From: JAFGVL01 sp963662245
Lineage (GTDB): Bacteria > Bacteroidota > Bacteroidia > Bacteroidales > Paludibacteraceae
Length of the DNA: 64,000 nucleotides
Assembly: GCA_963662245.2 (NCBI GenBank)
Contig: CAXXVQ010000010.1
Location: forward strand, 39,692-103,691
Reading direction: 5' to 3'
The notes under the pieces were generated by a model that saw only the letters and a program-made list of their open reading frames with translations, was not told where the DNA came from and made no database searches. The translations under genes and the position numbers were made by a program. This document shows, piece after piece, positions 34,044 to 44,211 of the stretch. Every line of letters starts with the position of its first letter. Within the stretch, counting starts at the first letter, position 1.

Positions 34044-37022
34044 ATGAACGGGAAAAAAATAATTAAATACTCCGCAATTAGTTTACTGTCAATTATCCTT
34101 CTTATTTCAATCACTGTCGGAGCTGTAATTTGGGTGGTGTTTACTCCTGAAAAACTGACTCCAATAGTAAAAGAACAAGTGGATAAGATCTTTAAATGTC
34201 AAACAGACTTTAAGGATGTAGAACTAACATTCTACAGTACTTTTCCAAATATAACTTTACAAATATCTGATATCCTAGTTATTAACCCAATGGAGGGAAC
34301 TAATGACACTTTGCTATCAGTAAAAAAAGTAAATGTAGGGATTGACATTATGGCTTTATACAATAACAATGACATTATTGTAAAAGAGCTGAAACTAAAA
34401 GATGGTTTTGCAAATGCATATATCGATAGTTTAGGTAACACTAACTTTGATATAATAGAATCTGACACTACAACAGTAGAAAAAGAATCTTCTGAATCTC
34501 CATTTATTAATGCTGAAAGCATTGAAATAGAGAACTTTAATTTATCATATGTTGATAAAAAACAAGGTATGTCTGCTCAAGTTAATGACATGAACCTTAC
34601 ACTGACTGCATCTATTGATAAAAATAAGATTAATTCATCTATAGATTTAAGCAATAGTGTAATATCTTTCCAAATGGGTAAAGATAAATACCTAAAAGAA
34701 GTACCTGTAAAACTGAATGTTGTTTCAGAGTTAACACAAGGAGATAATCTAGCTGTTGCTCTTGAAAAAGCAATGATTGTTGTAGGTAATATCGACCTTA
34801 ATACAAGCGGAAATATTATTTATTATACAAAAAATGGTGATATTGACCTAGATGTACTTTATACATTAAACCTATTAGATCTAGAACAAACATTAAAACT
34901 TGTTCCTGATGCATTTAAAAAAGATATTAATGGAATTAAACCGAGTGGGAATATTGCTTTAAAGGGATCTGCTAAAGGTATGCTAACTAAAGATCAAATG
35001 CCATTTGTTGATGCGGTATTAACTGTAAATGGAGTAGGCGTTAAGAAATTTGACAAACTTCCGGTTGATGTTTCTGATGTAAATGGTGAGTTTATATTTA
35101 AGTCTGATTTAAAAACAGATGCTGTATCCTCTTTGAAAATTTCAAGCTTTAGTGCTCGTACTGGTAACTCAAGCATAAGTGCTTCGGGAATGGTTACTCA
35201 AATATTTTCTGACCTTAAATGCGACCTAAGCCTTAACACAGATGTTGTTTTAGATGAGTTAAACATACTTCTTCCTAAGGATTTAAAGACACATTTATCC
35301 GGGAAATTAAACGGGAAAACAACTGCTAGCTTTACTTTATCTCAAATAGAAAAGATGGATTTAGATAAAATTAAAGCTTCAGGAAACTTTGATTTGTCTA
35401 CTATCGATGTGAAATATGATAAAATGTATGTAAACACAGATGCAACACAAATCCACCTGCAGCTTCCAAACAAAAATGCTAGTTCTGATTTAACTAAGTT
35501 TGCTTATGCAAAAGTAGTTTCAGGAAACCTACATGTATGGCAGGCAGATAGCTTTGATGTAAAACTTAATAAAGTTGACATAACTCTTGAAACATCTGAT
35601 GTTAGAGATACACTTGTTATTCCTAGCATAATCTGTAATTATGATATCCACTCTATTGATGCCCAAATGGACACGATGGGAGTATCTCTACAAGATCAAG
35701 TTGGAGAAGTAAAATTATCGCCAAGATCTGTCGCACCAAAGCAACCTAAAATATTCCTTAATGCATCAATGGGCTTAACAAAAGCTAATACAGGAAAAAC
35801 AACACTAAGCTTCAATTCATTAAAAGTGAAAACTGATATTGAAAACAAGCAAGAGTATAAAGATGTAGTTGCTCAATGGCCATTAGACGGATTCTTCGAA
35901 ATTGAGAATGTAAATGTTACTCTAGCTAATTCTACTCATAAAATTCAAGTTCCTTCTATCAAGATGAACCTAGAAAAAGAAATCTTTAATATTAAAGAAA
36001 GTAGATTAATAGTTGATAATTCAGACTTTAACTTATCCGGTCAAATCTCAAATATTTACTCATACTTTAAAGGAGATTCTATTCTAAGAGGAAAACTTGA
36101 CTTCACTTCGAGCATGACTAATGTTAGTGAATTAATGGCTTTGACAAGTGGGATGGAAAGCGGAGAAGCTGAAACAAAAACAGAACCAGCTACAGAAAAA
36201 TCATCCGGTCCATTTATGGTTCCTCTTGGTGTAGATTTAACCTTAAATACTAATGTAAAAAAAGCTATCTATGAGAAAGATACGGCAACAAATATTAGTG
36301 GTGATATAACAATCAAAAATGGCAAATTAGTATTAGGTCAACTAAAACTAACAACTCCGGCAACAAGAATGCTTGTAACAGCTATTTATGAATCACCGAG
36401 AAAGAATCATTTATTTCTGGGGATAGACTACCATATGCTAGATATTGAAATTTCAGCACTACTAAATATGATTCCGGATGTGGATTCATTAATGCCTATG
36501 CTTAGATCTTTTGGTGGTAAAGCAGAATATAATATGGTAGTTGAAACGAATCTTGATTCACTTTATAATCCTAAAAAATCAACAATTTTAGGTAAAGCTT
36601 CAATCACAGGTAAAGATCTAGTTCTGATGGATGGTGAAACTTTCGCTGAAATTGCTAAAATGCTATTGTTTAAGCGTAAGACTAAAAATAAAGTAGATAC
36701 TTTAGCTGCTGAATTCACAATGCACCGAAATGTGATTCAAATTTACCCATTCTATGTCGGTATGGATAAATATGGAGCTGTAGTTGCGGGGAAACATAAT
36801 GTTGATATGTCATTTGATTATGATATATCATTAATAAAAAGCCCAATACCAGCATGTATTGGTGTTACAGTCTCTGGAAACCTAGACGACATTCAAGTTA
36901 AAAAGACGAAAGGTGGATGTACCTATCCAAGTTCATTCCGTCCTATTGCAAAAAATGAAATTGCAAATAAGCGACTTGAACTTAGGAACTTAATTAGACA
37001 ATCATTAGTGGCAAAAGAATAA
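34044..37022 (+). CDS. AsmA-family protein
   Basis: 992 residues: N-terminal membrane anchor (SLLSIILLISITVGAVIWVVF), a long beta-rich repeat body of the AsmA/TamB-like type, an acidic linker near residues 710-725, and the C-terminal AsmA_2-like segment (GVTVSGNLDDIQV). Such bridge-like proteins are implicated in lipid transport between membranes. It ends with RNLIRQSLVAKE, a tail echoed by a remnant at 37348-37461. Confidence 0.87.
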   Translation: MNGKKIIKYSAISLLSIILLISITVGAVIWVVFTPEKLTPIVKEQVDKIFKCQTDFKDVELTFYSTFPNITLQISDILVINPMEGTNDTLLSVKKVNVGIDIMALYNNNDIIVKELKLKDGFANAYIDSLGNTNFDIIESDTTTVEKESSESPFINAESIEIENFNLSYVDKKQGMSAQVNDMNLTLTASIDKNKINSSIDLSNSVISFQMGKDKYLKEVPVKLNVVSELTQGDNLAVALEKAMIVVGNIDLNTSGNIIYYTKNGDIDLDVLYTLNLLDLEQTLKLVPDAFKKDINGIKPSGNIALKGSAKGMLTKDQMPFVDAVLTVNGVGVKKFDKLPVDVSDVNGEFIFKSDLKTDAVSSLKISSFSARTGNSSISASGMVTQIFSDLKCDLSLNTDVVLDELNILLPKDLKTHLSGKLNGKTTASFTLSQIEKMDLDKIKASGNFDLSTIDVKYDKMYVNTDATQIHLQLPNKNASSDLTKFAYAKVVSGNLHVWQADSFDVKLNKVDITLETSDVRDTLVIPSIICNYDIHSIDAQMDTMGVSLQDQVGEVKLSPRSVAPKQPKIFLNASMGLTKANTGKTTLSFNSLKVKTDIENKQEYKDVVAQWPLDGFFEIENVNVTLANSTHKIQVPSIKMNLEKEIFNIKESRLIVDNSDFNLSGQISNIYSYFKGDSILRGKLDFTSSMTNVSELMALTSGMESGEAETKTEPATEKSSGPFMVPLGVDLTLNTNVKKAIYEKDTATNISGDITIKNGKLVLGQLKLTTPATRMLVTAIYESPRKNHLFLGIDYHMLDIEISALLNMIPDVDSLMPMLRSFGGKAEYNMVVETNLDSLYNPKKSTILGKASITGKDLVLMDGETFAEIAKMLLFKRKTKNKVDTLAAEFTMHRNVIQIYPFYVGMDKYGAVVAGKHNVDMSFDYDISLIKSPIPACIGVTVSGNLDDIQVKKTKGGCTYPSSFRPIAKNEIANKRLELRNLIRQSLVAKE

Positions 37023-37043
37023 TAAGATATTTTAGTTATAGAA

Positions 37044-37076
37044 AAGGCGTTGAAGATTCTCAACGCCTTTTTTTTA
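37044..37076 (+). terminator. Terminator after the AsmA gene
   Basis: AAGGCGTTGA pairs with TCAACGCCTT around AGATTC, then a T-run, 22 bases after the stop. Confidence 0.88.
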
Positions 37077-37089
37077 TTAAAATTAGGCA

Positions 37090-37105
37090 TCCCTACAAAT
37101 AGGGA
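37090..37105 (+). promoter_or_regulatory. Candidate operator, copy 1 (TCCCT-N6-AGGGA)
   Basis: Perfect inverted repeat followed by AATTATGTAA. A TAGTTTTG box is at 37161-37168. Related to copies at 37499, 52350 and 53118. Confidence 0.45.
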
Positions 37106-37347
37106 AATTATGTAATTCTATCGTAAAAAAACAGTTATTCATTATATCAAAAGAATACTATAGTTTTGTATCCCGAATGAAAACGGGAAGCTATAACATC
37201 CTAAAACACTCACTATTACTACTGTTTATCAGTTATTATAGTAGAGTAACCTTGTTTTACCATGTTCTCTTGATAAACGAACAGTATATTGTTCACTCTT
37301 ATTACTATAAACCTTAATCAAAATCAGATCCCTCTACAATAAAAACC

Positions 37348-37461
37348 ATGGGCACACTATTTCAGCTTATGATACGATTGCGCTATTATCATCCAATTGC
37401 AATCGAACTGTTTAAACTTCGAAACATGATTAGAAAATCATTAGTCGCAAAAGATAAATAA
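37348..37461 (+). pseudogene. Remnant with AsmA-like C-terminal tail
   Basis: A 37-codon frame ends LRNMIRKSLVAKDK, against LRNLIRQSLVAKE at the end of the AsmA-like gene 440 bases upstream. The rest shows no AsmA similarity. It follows a separate operator and promoter box, so it could be the relic of a deleted duplicate or a small gene. The remaining 37106-37347 has no gene I can support. Confidence 0.45.
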
Positions 37462-37498
37462 ATTGAAAAAACGGCATTTTTATTTTGAATAAATGATA

Positions 37499-37518
37499 TA
37501 TCCCCACAAATGGGGATA
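37499..37518 (+). promoter_or_regulatory. Candidate operator, copy 2 (TATCCCC-N6-GGGGATA)
   Basis: Perfect 7-bp arms around ACAAAT; the strongest copy of the family. A TACTTTTG minus-7 box follows at 37571-37578. Confidence 0.55.
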
Positions 37519-37625
37519 AGATTTCATGATTTTGCAACAATTAGCTATTGGCTAAGTTAAAGATATAGCCTACTTTTGTACTCAAGATGTTATACAACAT
37601 AAAATCACATATATTAAAGATTTCA

Positions 37626-37946
37626 ATGGTATTGCTGTTTGTATCTTATTACAGCAGTACTAATCTGTTTTTCCATACACACATGGTGGATGGAAAATAT
37701 GTTGTACACTCTCACTTTTATCAAACAAAATCGGATTCTTCACCTGTAAAAAAACATAGGCACCCGATTTCTACCTATGCTACTATAGCTCAATTAAACA
37801 AGGTAATTGTAGAGCCATTGTGCTTTTTTGCCCCAGATTTAACTGAATATGCATTAGTAACAAATACTTTTCTTATTTCAGAAACTGAGATACAATCAAA
37901 AACTCAGCTTTCTCTTTTACCTGCGCGTGCTCCACCTGCTTGCTAA
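37626..37946 (+). CDS. His-rich small membrane/periplasmic protein
   Basis: 106 residues from ATG 37626. An upstream in-frame ATG at 37587 lies only nine bases past the minus-7 box and would be nearly leaderless, so the internal start, which also opens on the hydrophobic segment, is preferred. The motif FFHTHMVDGKYVVHSHFY plus KHRHP resembles metal-binding His clusters of small proteins next to TonB receptors in Bacteroidetes. Likely metal handling; unproved. Confidence 0.6.
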   Translation: MVLLFVSYYSSTNLFFHTHMVDGKYVVHSHFYQTKSDSSPVKKHRHPISTYATIAQLNKVIVEPLCFFAPDLTEYALVTNTFLISETEIQSKTQLSLLPARAPPAC

Positions 37947-38122
37947 TTTCTACATTTTTTCTAAAAAAAAGCTACAGGGATAACTGTGTCTTATCGGGAA
38001 ACATACGACTTGTTTTTATTAAACAAAGCAACTTCACACACCTGTAATAAACTTATGGTAAGATAATAGCCATAGTTTTCTCACTACACAAAACCAAGAT
38101 ATTCACTTAAATTATTATTTAA

Positions 38123-38722
38123 ATGAAAAAACTTTTTGCAGCTATATGCCTACTAATATTGGCATATGGACAAAGCTTTGCACATAAGAACTGTGCCGGA
38201 ATTTATTTATCAGCAGAAGATTTTAAACAAAACAAACTATCAATAATTGCAGATACTTCTAAGTGCAAAAAAGCAATTAAAACTGATAATTTCTTCTGTA
38301 AACCATACATTACTGTGCAAACAGCAAGTGGAAAATTACGCATACACAAAGACAGTGTTTATGCAGTAAGAACTAATAGAAACGAAATTTTTAGAATAGA
38401 AAATGAGAAAAATTATCAATTATTAGATAGTTCAAACCTATATATATACAAATTAGAAATAATAAAAAGCGTACCAAGAAAGACCTTATACACAACTCGT
38501 TTTGAAAAAGAAACGGTAATTAAATACTATTTCAGCACAACTAAAACGGGTAAACTACAGGAATTAGACCTAACAAATGTCCGTTTAGCATGTATGGAAA
38601 AAAATAAAGACTGTCAGCTTGTTAAGCAATTTCCAAAACAAGAGGACTTAAACAAACAAAACGAATCAGGTCAATTCTTAATCAATGAATTTTTCAATAA
38701 AAAATACAACACAACAAAATAA
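38123..38722 (+). CDS. Secreted hypothetical protein
   Basis: 199 residues with signal peptide (cleavage near SFAHKN). Mature part has paired cysteines (NCAG, SKCKK, FFCK, LACMEKNKDC) and no family I recognise. It overlaps the upstream-extended frame of the TonB receptor gene, whose real start is eight bases after its stop, so they are probably one operon. Confidence 0.65.
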   Translation: MKKLFAAICLLILAYGQSFAHKNCAGIYLSAEDFKQNKLSIIADTSKCKKAIKTDNFFCKPYITVQTASGKLRIHKDSVYAVRTNRNEIFRIENEKNYQLLDSSNLYIYKLEIIKSVPRKTLYTTRFEKETVIKYYFSTTKTGKLQELDLTNVRLACMEKNKDCQLVKQFPKQEDLNKQNESGQFLINEFFNKKYNTTK

Positions 38723-38729
38723 AACAACG

Positions 38730-41018
38730 ATGAAAAAAAATCTCATTACAAGCTTAATCCTATTAGTTTCAACATTAGGATTTGCACAGAAAACAACAAT
38801 CAAAGGACATGTTCTTAACAGCGAAACAGGAACACATGTTCCATTTATTAATGTAGTAATTGATGGTACAACTATTGGTACAACAACTGATGCTACAGGT
38901 CATTTCACAATAACTGATGATATTACCGGAAAACAAACAATCAAAGTACAAGGGATTGGATATAATCCGTCTGCTAAAGAAGTAGAATTAACAGAGGGTA
39001 AAACTGCAGAAGTAAACTTTGAAATTAAAGAAGATGCTGTAAACCTTAACGATGTAGTTATTAGTAGTAACAGAAATGAGGTGAACAGAAAAGATGCATC
39101 TATAGTAGTAAGCGTATTAAGTGATCAACTTTTTGAAACTACACAATCAAAATGTCTTGCACAAAGCCTTAGCTTTCAACCTGGATTGCGTACAGAGAAC
39201 GACTGTCAAAACTGTGGTTTTACACAGGTGAGAATCAATGGTCTTGAAGGTCCTTACTCTCAAATCCTAATTGATAGCCGCCCAATTTTTAGTGCATTAA
39301 ATGGTGTTTATGGCTTGGAGCAAATCCCAGTAAATATGGTAGAAAGAGTAGAAGTAGTGCGTGGAGGTGGTTCTGCATTATATGGATCTAATGCCATTGC
39401 AGGTACTATTAATATCATTACAAAAGAACCTAATTACAACTCATTCTCAGCAGGGTATGACTACGAAGCCATTGGAGAGGAAGCTTCTGATAACAATTTT
39501 AATGTAAATACCTCAATTGTATCTGATGACCGCAAGTCAGGAATGAACCTATATGGAGCATACCGAAACCGTCAGGCTTATGATGCTGATGGCGATAGTT
39601 TTTCTGAAATCCCTGAGTTGACTAATCACACTTTAGGATTTAACTCGTACTACAAACTTAACAAGCAAACAAAATTAAAATTTGAGTACCATAACATTCA
39701 TGAGTATCGTAGAGGAGGAGACTCTTTAAGCCTTCAGCCACACGAAGCAAACATTGCTGAAATGGTAGAACATGATATTAATGGAGGAGGTATGAGCTTA
39801 GACTGGATTTCTCCTGATAAGAAAAATAAACTGAATGTATATGCATCTGCTCAATATACAAACAGAGATAGCTATTATGGTGCAGGTCAAGATCCAAATG
39901 CTTATGGTTTCACTAAAGACCTCACTCATGTAGAAGGAGTTCAGTTTGTACATAGTTTTGACAAATTATTTTTCATGCCATCTGATTTAACAATGGGTGG
40001 AGAATTTCACTATGATGACTTAAATGATGTGCAAAAAGCTTATGATAGAGATTTCGAACAAACGACACAAGTTGGTGGTGCATTTATTCAAAACGAATGG
40101 TTTACAGATAAGTTCCGTATATTAGTTGGCGGTCGTGTAGACAAACACAATCTACTAGATGATGCCATCTTCAGTCCACGCGGTAATATTAAATATAATA
40201 TCTTAGATAACTTACATTGGAGAGCTAGTTATTCTACAGGATTCCGCGCTCCTCAAGCTTTTGACGAAGATTTACATATTGGAGCAGTTAATGGTGAAGT
40301 TCACTTAATTGAATTAGCTGATGACCTAGAAGCAGAGAAATCTCAAAGTATTAGCAGTTCTTTTGACTATTATTTAAATTTTGGTAAAGTAAAAACTAAC
40401 TTCCTTGTAGAAGGTTTCTATACTACTATTGATAATGTATTTGCACTTGAAGAAACAGGAACTGACGCTAATGGAAACTCAATACTTACAAGAACGAATG
40501 CTCCGGGAGCTACTGTAAAAGGTATAAACCTTGAAGGTAAAATTGTTCCATCATCAAAAGTTCGTTTGCAATTAGGTTATACTATCCAATCAAGCGAATA
40601 TAATGAAGCTCAAGCATGGTCTGATGACGAAAATGTAGCTCTAACAACAAAAATGGCTAGAACTCCTGAGCAATACGGATATTTCACTTTAACAGTAGAG
40701 CCATTAAGAAGACTTACTATCTCTGCTACAGGAACATACACGGGTTCTATGCTAGTTCCTCACTATGCCGGATATATTGCTGAAGATACAATGGAAAAAA
40801 GCCCAGAGTTCTTTGATGCAGGACTTAAAGCAGCATATATCTTCAAGCTTAATAATAACTTAGGTTTAGAGTTAAGCGGTGGTGTTAAAAACTTATTTGA
40901 CCAATACCAATCTGATTTTGATCAAGGTATGGATCGTGATGCAGGATACATCTATGGCCCGGCACTTCCAAGATCATTCTTTGTTTCTTTAAAACTAAGC
41001 AATTTATTAGATTTCTAG
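38730..41018 (+). CDS. TonB-dependent outer-membrane receptor
   Basis: 762 residues from ATG 38730. Signal peptide, carboxypeptidase-regulatory-like beta domain (about 20-105), plug (VVISSNRNEV ... RVEVVRGGGSALYGSNAIAGTINIITK) and a 22-strand type barrel ending in a Phe. A CQNCGFTQ motif in the plug is distinctive. Substrate unknown; the His-rich partner suggests a metal or metal complex. A strong terminator follows. Confidence 0.88.
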   Translation: MKKNLITSLILLVSTLGFAQKTTIKGHVLNSETGTHVPFINVVIDGTTIGTTTDATGHFTITDDITGKQTIKVQGIGYNPSAKEVELTEGKTAEVNFEIKEDAVNLNDVVISSNRNEVNRKDASIVVSVLSDQLFETTQSKCLAQSLSFQPGLRTENDCQNCGFTQVRINGLEGPYSQILIDSRPIFSALNGVYGLEQIPVNMVERVEVVRGGGSALYGSNAIAGTINIITKEPNYNSFSAGYDYEAIGEEASDNNFNVNTSIVSDDRKSGMNLYGAYRNRQAYDADGDSFSEIPELTNHTLGFNSYYKLNKQTKLKFEYHNIHEYRRGGDSLSLQPHEANIAEMVEHDINGGGMSLDWISPDKKNKLNVYASAQYTNRDSYYGAGQDPNAYGFTKDLTHVEGVQFVHSFDKLFFMPSDLTMGGEFHYDDLNDVQKAYDRDFEQTTQVGGAFIQNEWFTDKFRILVGGRVDKHNLLDDAIFSPRGNIKYNILDNLHWRASYSTGFRAPQAFDEDLHIGAVNGEVHLIELADDLEAEKSQSISSSFDYYLNFGKVKTNFLVEGFYTTIDNVFALEETGTDANGNSILTRTNAPGATVKGINLEGKIVPSSKVRLQLGYTIQSSEYNEAQAWSDDENVALTTKMARTPEQYGYFTLTVEPLRRLTISATGTYTGSMLVPHYAGYIAEDTMEKSPEFFDAGLKAAYIFKLNNNLGLELSGGVKNLFDQYQSDFDQGMDRDAGYIYGPALPRSFFVSLKLSNLLDF

Positions 41019-41033
41019 AATCAAATCACTGAT

Positions 41034-41073
41034 AAAAAAGGGTATAAAACAATTGTTTTATACCCTTTTTTTA
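41034..41073. terminator. Terminator between the two TonB receptor genes
   Basis: AAAAAAGGGTATAAAAC pairs perfectly with GTTTTATACCCTTTTTT around AATT; T-run on both strands. Confidence 0.88.
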
Positions 41074-41109
41074 TCACTACTTATAGCTATTCGAACCATA
41101 TATTTTGGC

Positions 41110-41152
41110 TATAAATGGGGGTATTACATAATTCATGCTCCACATAATTTTG
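41110..41152 (+). promoter_or_regulatory. Promoter and candidate operator half-site of the hmu operon
   Basis: ATGGGGGTATTACATAA (41115-41131) matches the right half and tail of the operator family. TAATTTTG at 41145-41152 is a minus-7 box 24 bases further on, the same spacing as in the two flavodoxin promoters. Confidence 0.5.
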
Positions 41153-41191
41153 CGTTGTATTTTTCACTTAAAGACTATACCAACCAGAATT

Positions 41192-43459
41192 ATGTATCAG
41201 ATATCAAAAAAACATCTATTATTTTCATTATTGGGAATAAGTACTCTCACTCTTGCTAATACCGGCAAAATAAAACTCGTAGAAAAAAACTCTAAACAAG
41301 CTGTTGCTTATGCTAATGTCTGTTGGGAATCATGCCAAGACAAGATGATTAAAGGCAATGTGCTATCCAATAAAAACGGAACTGCTCAAACGGACTTAAG
41401 CTCTGGACAACTGGCAGTAGTTTCTGTTAATTGTGTTGGCTATAAAGCCTTCTTAGATACAATCAGTATAGATGCAGAAACTACAATCCAATTAGAGGAA
41501 GATATTTTTAACCTAGAACAGTTTACCGTTACAGGAACTCGTACTAAACATACATTAAAAGATACTCCGGTACTAACTCAGCTAATCACAGCTGAGGAAC
41601 TTAAAGGCCGTGGATTAAGTACAGTAAAAGATGTTTTAGCACAAGAAATGCCTAGTATTGAAATGAATCGTCATGGATATGGTACAGCCATGCAAATGCA
41701 AGGCTTAGAGGCTCAGTACACCTTAGTCTTGATTGATGGCGAACGAATGGCCGGAGAATCAGGAGGTACAGTAGATTTATCAAGAATTAATGTAGCTAAT
41801 ATTGAACAGATAGAAATTGTGCGTGGAGCTACTTCATCTCTTTATGGCTCCAATGCAATGGGGGGAGTTATTAATATCATTACTAAAAAACCAAAGAAAA
41901 AATGGGATGTGTCTGCACATGTGCAATACGAACAGATGAACGAGAAGAATAACAGCACCGATTTTATTGAGAAGCAAGATGAGGATTATGAGAAAGAATT
42001 TTATCGCCGTCAGGATTTGCCAAATCTGAATGCCGATATAACCTTAGGTTACCGTAATAAAACTTTTTATTCAAATACTTATGCCGGGTATAAAAGTGCC
42101 GATTTATATACACTCAAAGATACCAAGGGGCAAACAAAGAAATATTTACATAATGATTCTATAGCTACCGATCCGGTATCCACAAGCCCTACCATTATCA
42201 ACGGATTTATGGACTACACCATTTCAAATAAAACAGGATTCTCTGTCGGTAAACACTGGAAGGCTGAAGTTAGAGCAAATTATTATTCTCATGAAGAAGC
42301 CGATTCTACCAAGAACAATGTACACGATCGCTTTAAAAACTACACTTTAGGCGGATTCTTAGATTATAAGATAAATAATACATCAAATATTCGTCTAAGC
42401 CATAACTATGATAAGTACGATAAATATGATGTAAAAGAAAAAAAAGAGAATCAAAATGATTTGAACTACAGTAATGTATTTCATAATACAAAGTTGAATT
42501 ATACTTTGTCTGTAAAAGAAAAGCATAATTTGTTCTTTGGGATGGAAAATCTTTATGAGTCATTGGAAACTGATATGTTTATCTGCGATACACTAACTAC
42601 TGAACAAGCTAGTGATGTGGTTTTTATCGCACAGGACGAGTTTAAAATGAATAAGAACTGGATGCTGGTAGCAGGAGCTCGTTTGGGTAATCACAGTACA
42701 TTCGAAACACACATTTCGCCTTCTGCAACGCTTAAATATAGTATTAAAGATATTGCTTGTCGCCTTACTTATGCACGCGGCTATCGCTCCCCAAGTTTGA
42801 AAGAATTGTACATGAACTGGTCTCACATGGGTATGTTTACCATTATAGGTAGTACCGATTTACAGCCTGAGACAAATAATTATTATACCTTTTCTGCCGA
42901 TTATATTAATCTAGATAATAAAATCAATGTAACAGCTATTACTTCATTTAATCAAATTAATAATAAAATTGACGGTGTGTGGGCTAATAATGAAACCGAA
43001 TATTTGTATAAAAACTTGGAAACCCAAAAAGTTTTTTCAGCAGAACTTATTTTAAAATGGATGTTTTTAAAATCCTTTTCCTTTAAAGGAGGGTATGTCT
43101 ATACAAAGATTCTGCAAGATGAAGATGCCATTAACTTATCTACCGCAACACCTCACAGCTTTAGTTTTCAGTTAGATTACTCAAAAATTTGGAAAAATTA
43201 TGCTTTGGGAGCTAATATAAATGGGAAAATCATTGGCAAAAAATCATATAATGTTTTAGATGATAATGATCTGTATTATCAAGTGGAATACCCTATGTAT
43301 TCTATATGGAACTTCACAGTCAATCAGAAATTATTTAATTCATTAAGTTTTGATTTGGGTGTGAAGAATATTTTTGATTTCACAGCCCCAATCGTAACCT
43401 TTAATTCATCCGCCAGCATTGGGCGAAGACTATTTGTCGGAATTACATACAATTTATAA
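41192..43459 (+). CDS. hmuR: HmuR-like TonB-dependent heme receptor
   Basis: 755 residues from ATG 41192; a longer frame would start inside the promoter. Short signal peptide, beta domain, plug (FTVTGTRTKHTLKDTPVLTQ ... IEIVRGATSSLYGSNAMGGVINIITKK) and barrel ending in TYNL. The plug and gene order with HmuY and HmuS identify it as the HmuR-type heme/hemoglobin receptor. 27 bases precede hmuY. Confidence 0.87.
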   Translation: MYQISKKHLLFSLLGISTLTLANTGKIKLVEKNSKQAVAYANVCWESCQDKMIKGNVLSNKNGTAQTDLSSGQLAVVSVNCVGYKAFLDTISIDAETTIQLEEDIFNLEQFTVTGTRTKHTLKDTPVLTQLITAEELKGRGLSTVKDVLAQEMPSIEMNRHGYGTAMQMQGLEAQYTLVLIDGERMAGESGGTVDLSRINVANIEQIEIVRGATSSLYGSNAMGGVINIITKKPKKKWDVSAHVQYEQMNEKNNSTDFIEKQDEDYEKEFYRRQDLPNLNADITLGYRNKTFYSNTYAGYKSADLYTLKDTKGQTKKYLHNDSIATDPVSTSPTIINGFMDYTISNKTGFSVGKHWKAEVRANYYSHEEADSTKNNVHDRFKNYTLGGFLDYKINNTSNIRLSHNYDKYDKYDVKEKKENQNDLNYSNVFHNTKLNYTLSVKEKHNLFFGMENLYESLETDMFICDTLTTEQASDVVFIAQDEFKMNKNWMLVAGARLGNHSTFETHISPSATLKYSIKDIACRLTYARGYRSPSLKELYMNWSHMGMFTIIGSTDLQPETNNYYTFSADYINLDNKINVTAITSFNQINNKIDGVWANNETEYLYKNLETQKVFSAELILKWMFLKSFSFKGGYVYTKILQDEDAINLSTATPHSFSFQLDYSKIWKNYALGANINGKIIGKKSYNVLDDNDLYYQVEYPMYSIWNFTVNQKLFNSLSFDLGVKNIFDFTAPIVTFNSSASIGRRLFVGITYNL

Positions 43460-43486
43460 TTATCTATTAATCAAACAATTTAAATC

Positions 43487-44125
43487 ATGAAAAAAACAAA
43501 TTTTTTCTTAGTAATTAGCTTATTAGCTTTTAGTTTAGTATCGTTTAGCTCTTGTTCTGAAGATGAGGATAAAGAAGAGACTATTGTTGTGGATCCAGCT
43601 TCAACTTTAAATTCAGGCGAAATAACATTTACAGCCAATGCTTATGATAAATGGGTATATTTCTCATTTGAGGCAGATACCATTGTTGATGTTACTGACT
43701 TCTCAAACTCAACAAATTGGGACATTGCTTTTCACCGCTATGATGTGCGTGTAAACTGTGGTAAATCAGGTATTGGTCTTGGTGGAACTTATGATATGGG
43801 AGTAGTGGATTTTGAGAGTGTAACAGAAGCACCGGAAACAGGCTATTCACTTAATGACAGCATTAATGCATATAATGCTTCTCCAATGGCAGGTGGTACT
43901 ATTGTGAGTATGCCTGGTGATACGCTTATGGCAAAATGGTTAACTTTTGCTCATACCAGTAGTGGAGCAAGTTACACTATCAATAATAATATTTATGTAG
44001 TAAAAACAGCTAAAGGAAAATATGCTAAAGTGTGGTTGAAAAACTACTATAATGAGTCTGGGGCAAGTGGTTACCCAACAATGAAATATGTATATCAAAC
44101 TGATGGAAGCCGTAAATTAAATTAA
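43487..44125 (+). CDS. hmuY: HmuY-like heme-binding lipoprotein
   Basis: 212 residues with lipobox (FSSCSEDED). The NWDIAFHRYDVRVN segment and the C-terminal YAKVWLKNYYN ... YPTMKYVYQ are the HmuY family core. In Porphyromonas the protein captures heme at the surface and passes it to HmuR. His in AFHRYD and His in TFAHTS are candidate ligands here. A terminator-like hairpin follows at once. Confidence 0.9.
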   Translation: MKKTNFFLVISLLAFSLVSFSSCSEDEDKEETIVVDPASTLNSGEITFTANAYDKWVYFSFEADTIVDVTDFSNSTNWDIAFHRYDVRVNCGKSGIGLGGTYDMGVVDFESVTEAPETGYSLNDSINAYNASPMAGGTIVSMPGDTLMAKWLTFAHTSSGASYTINNNIYVVKTAKGKYAKVWLKNYYNESGASGYPTMKYVYQTDGSRKLN

Positions 44126-44145
44126 TATTTAGTACTCAAAAAGAG

Positions 44146-44181
44146 CGAGTGGTAAGAATTTTTTCTTATCACTCGTTTTTT
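44146..44181 (+). terminator. Terminator/attenuator after hmuY
   Basis: CGAGTGGTAAGAA pairs with TTCTTATCACTCG, then six Ts. It lies inside the hmu operon, before the PepSY gene, and could give hmuR-hmuY higher expression than the rest. Confidence 0.8.
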
Positions 44182-44211
44182 CATCTCGACAAAATAAAAA
44201 GACCTTACTAT

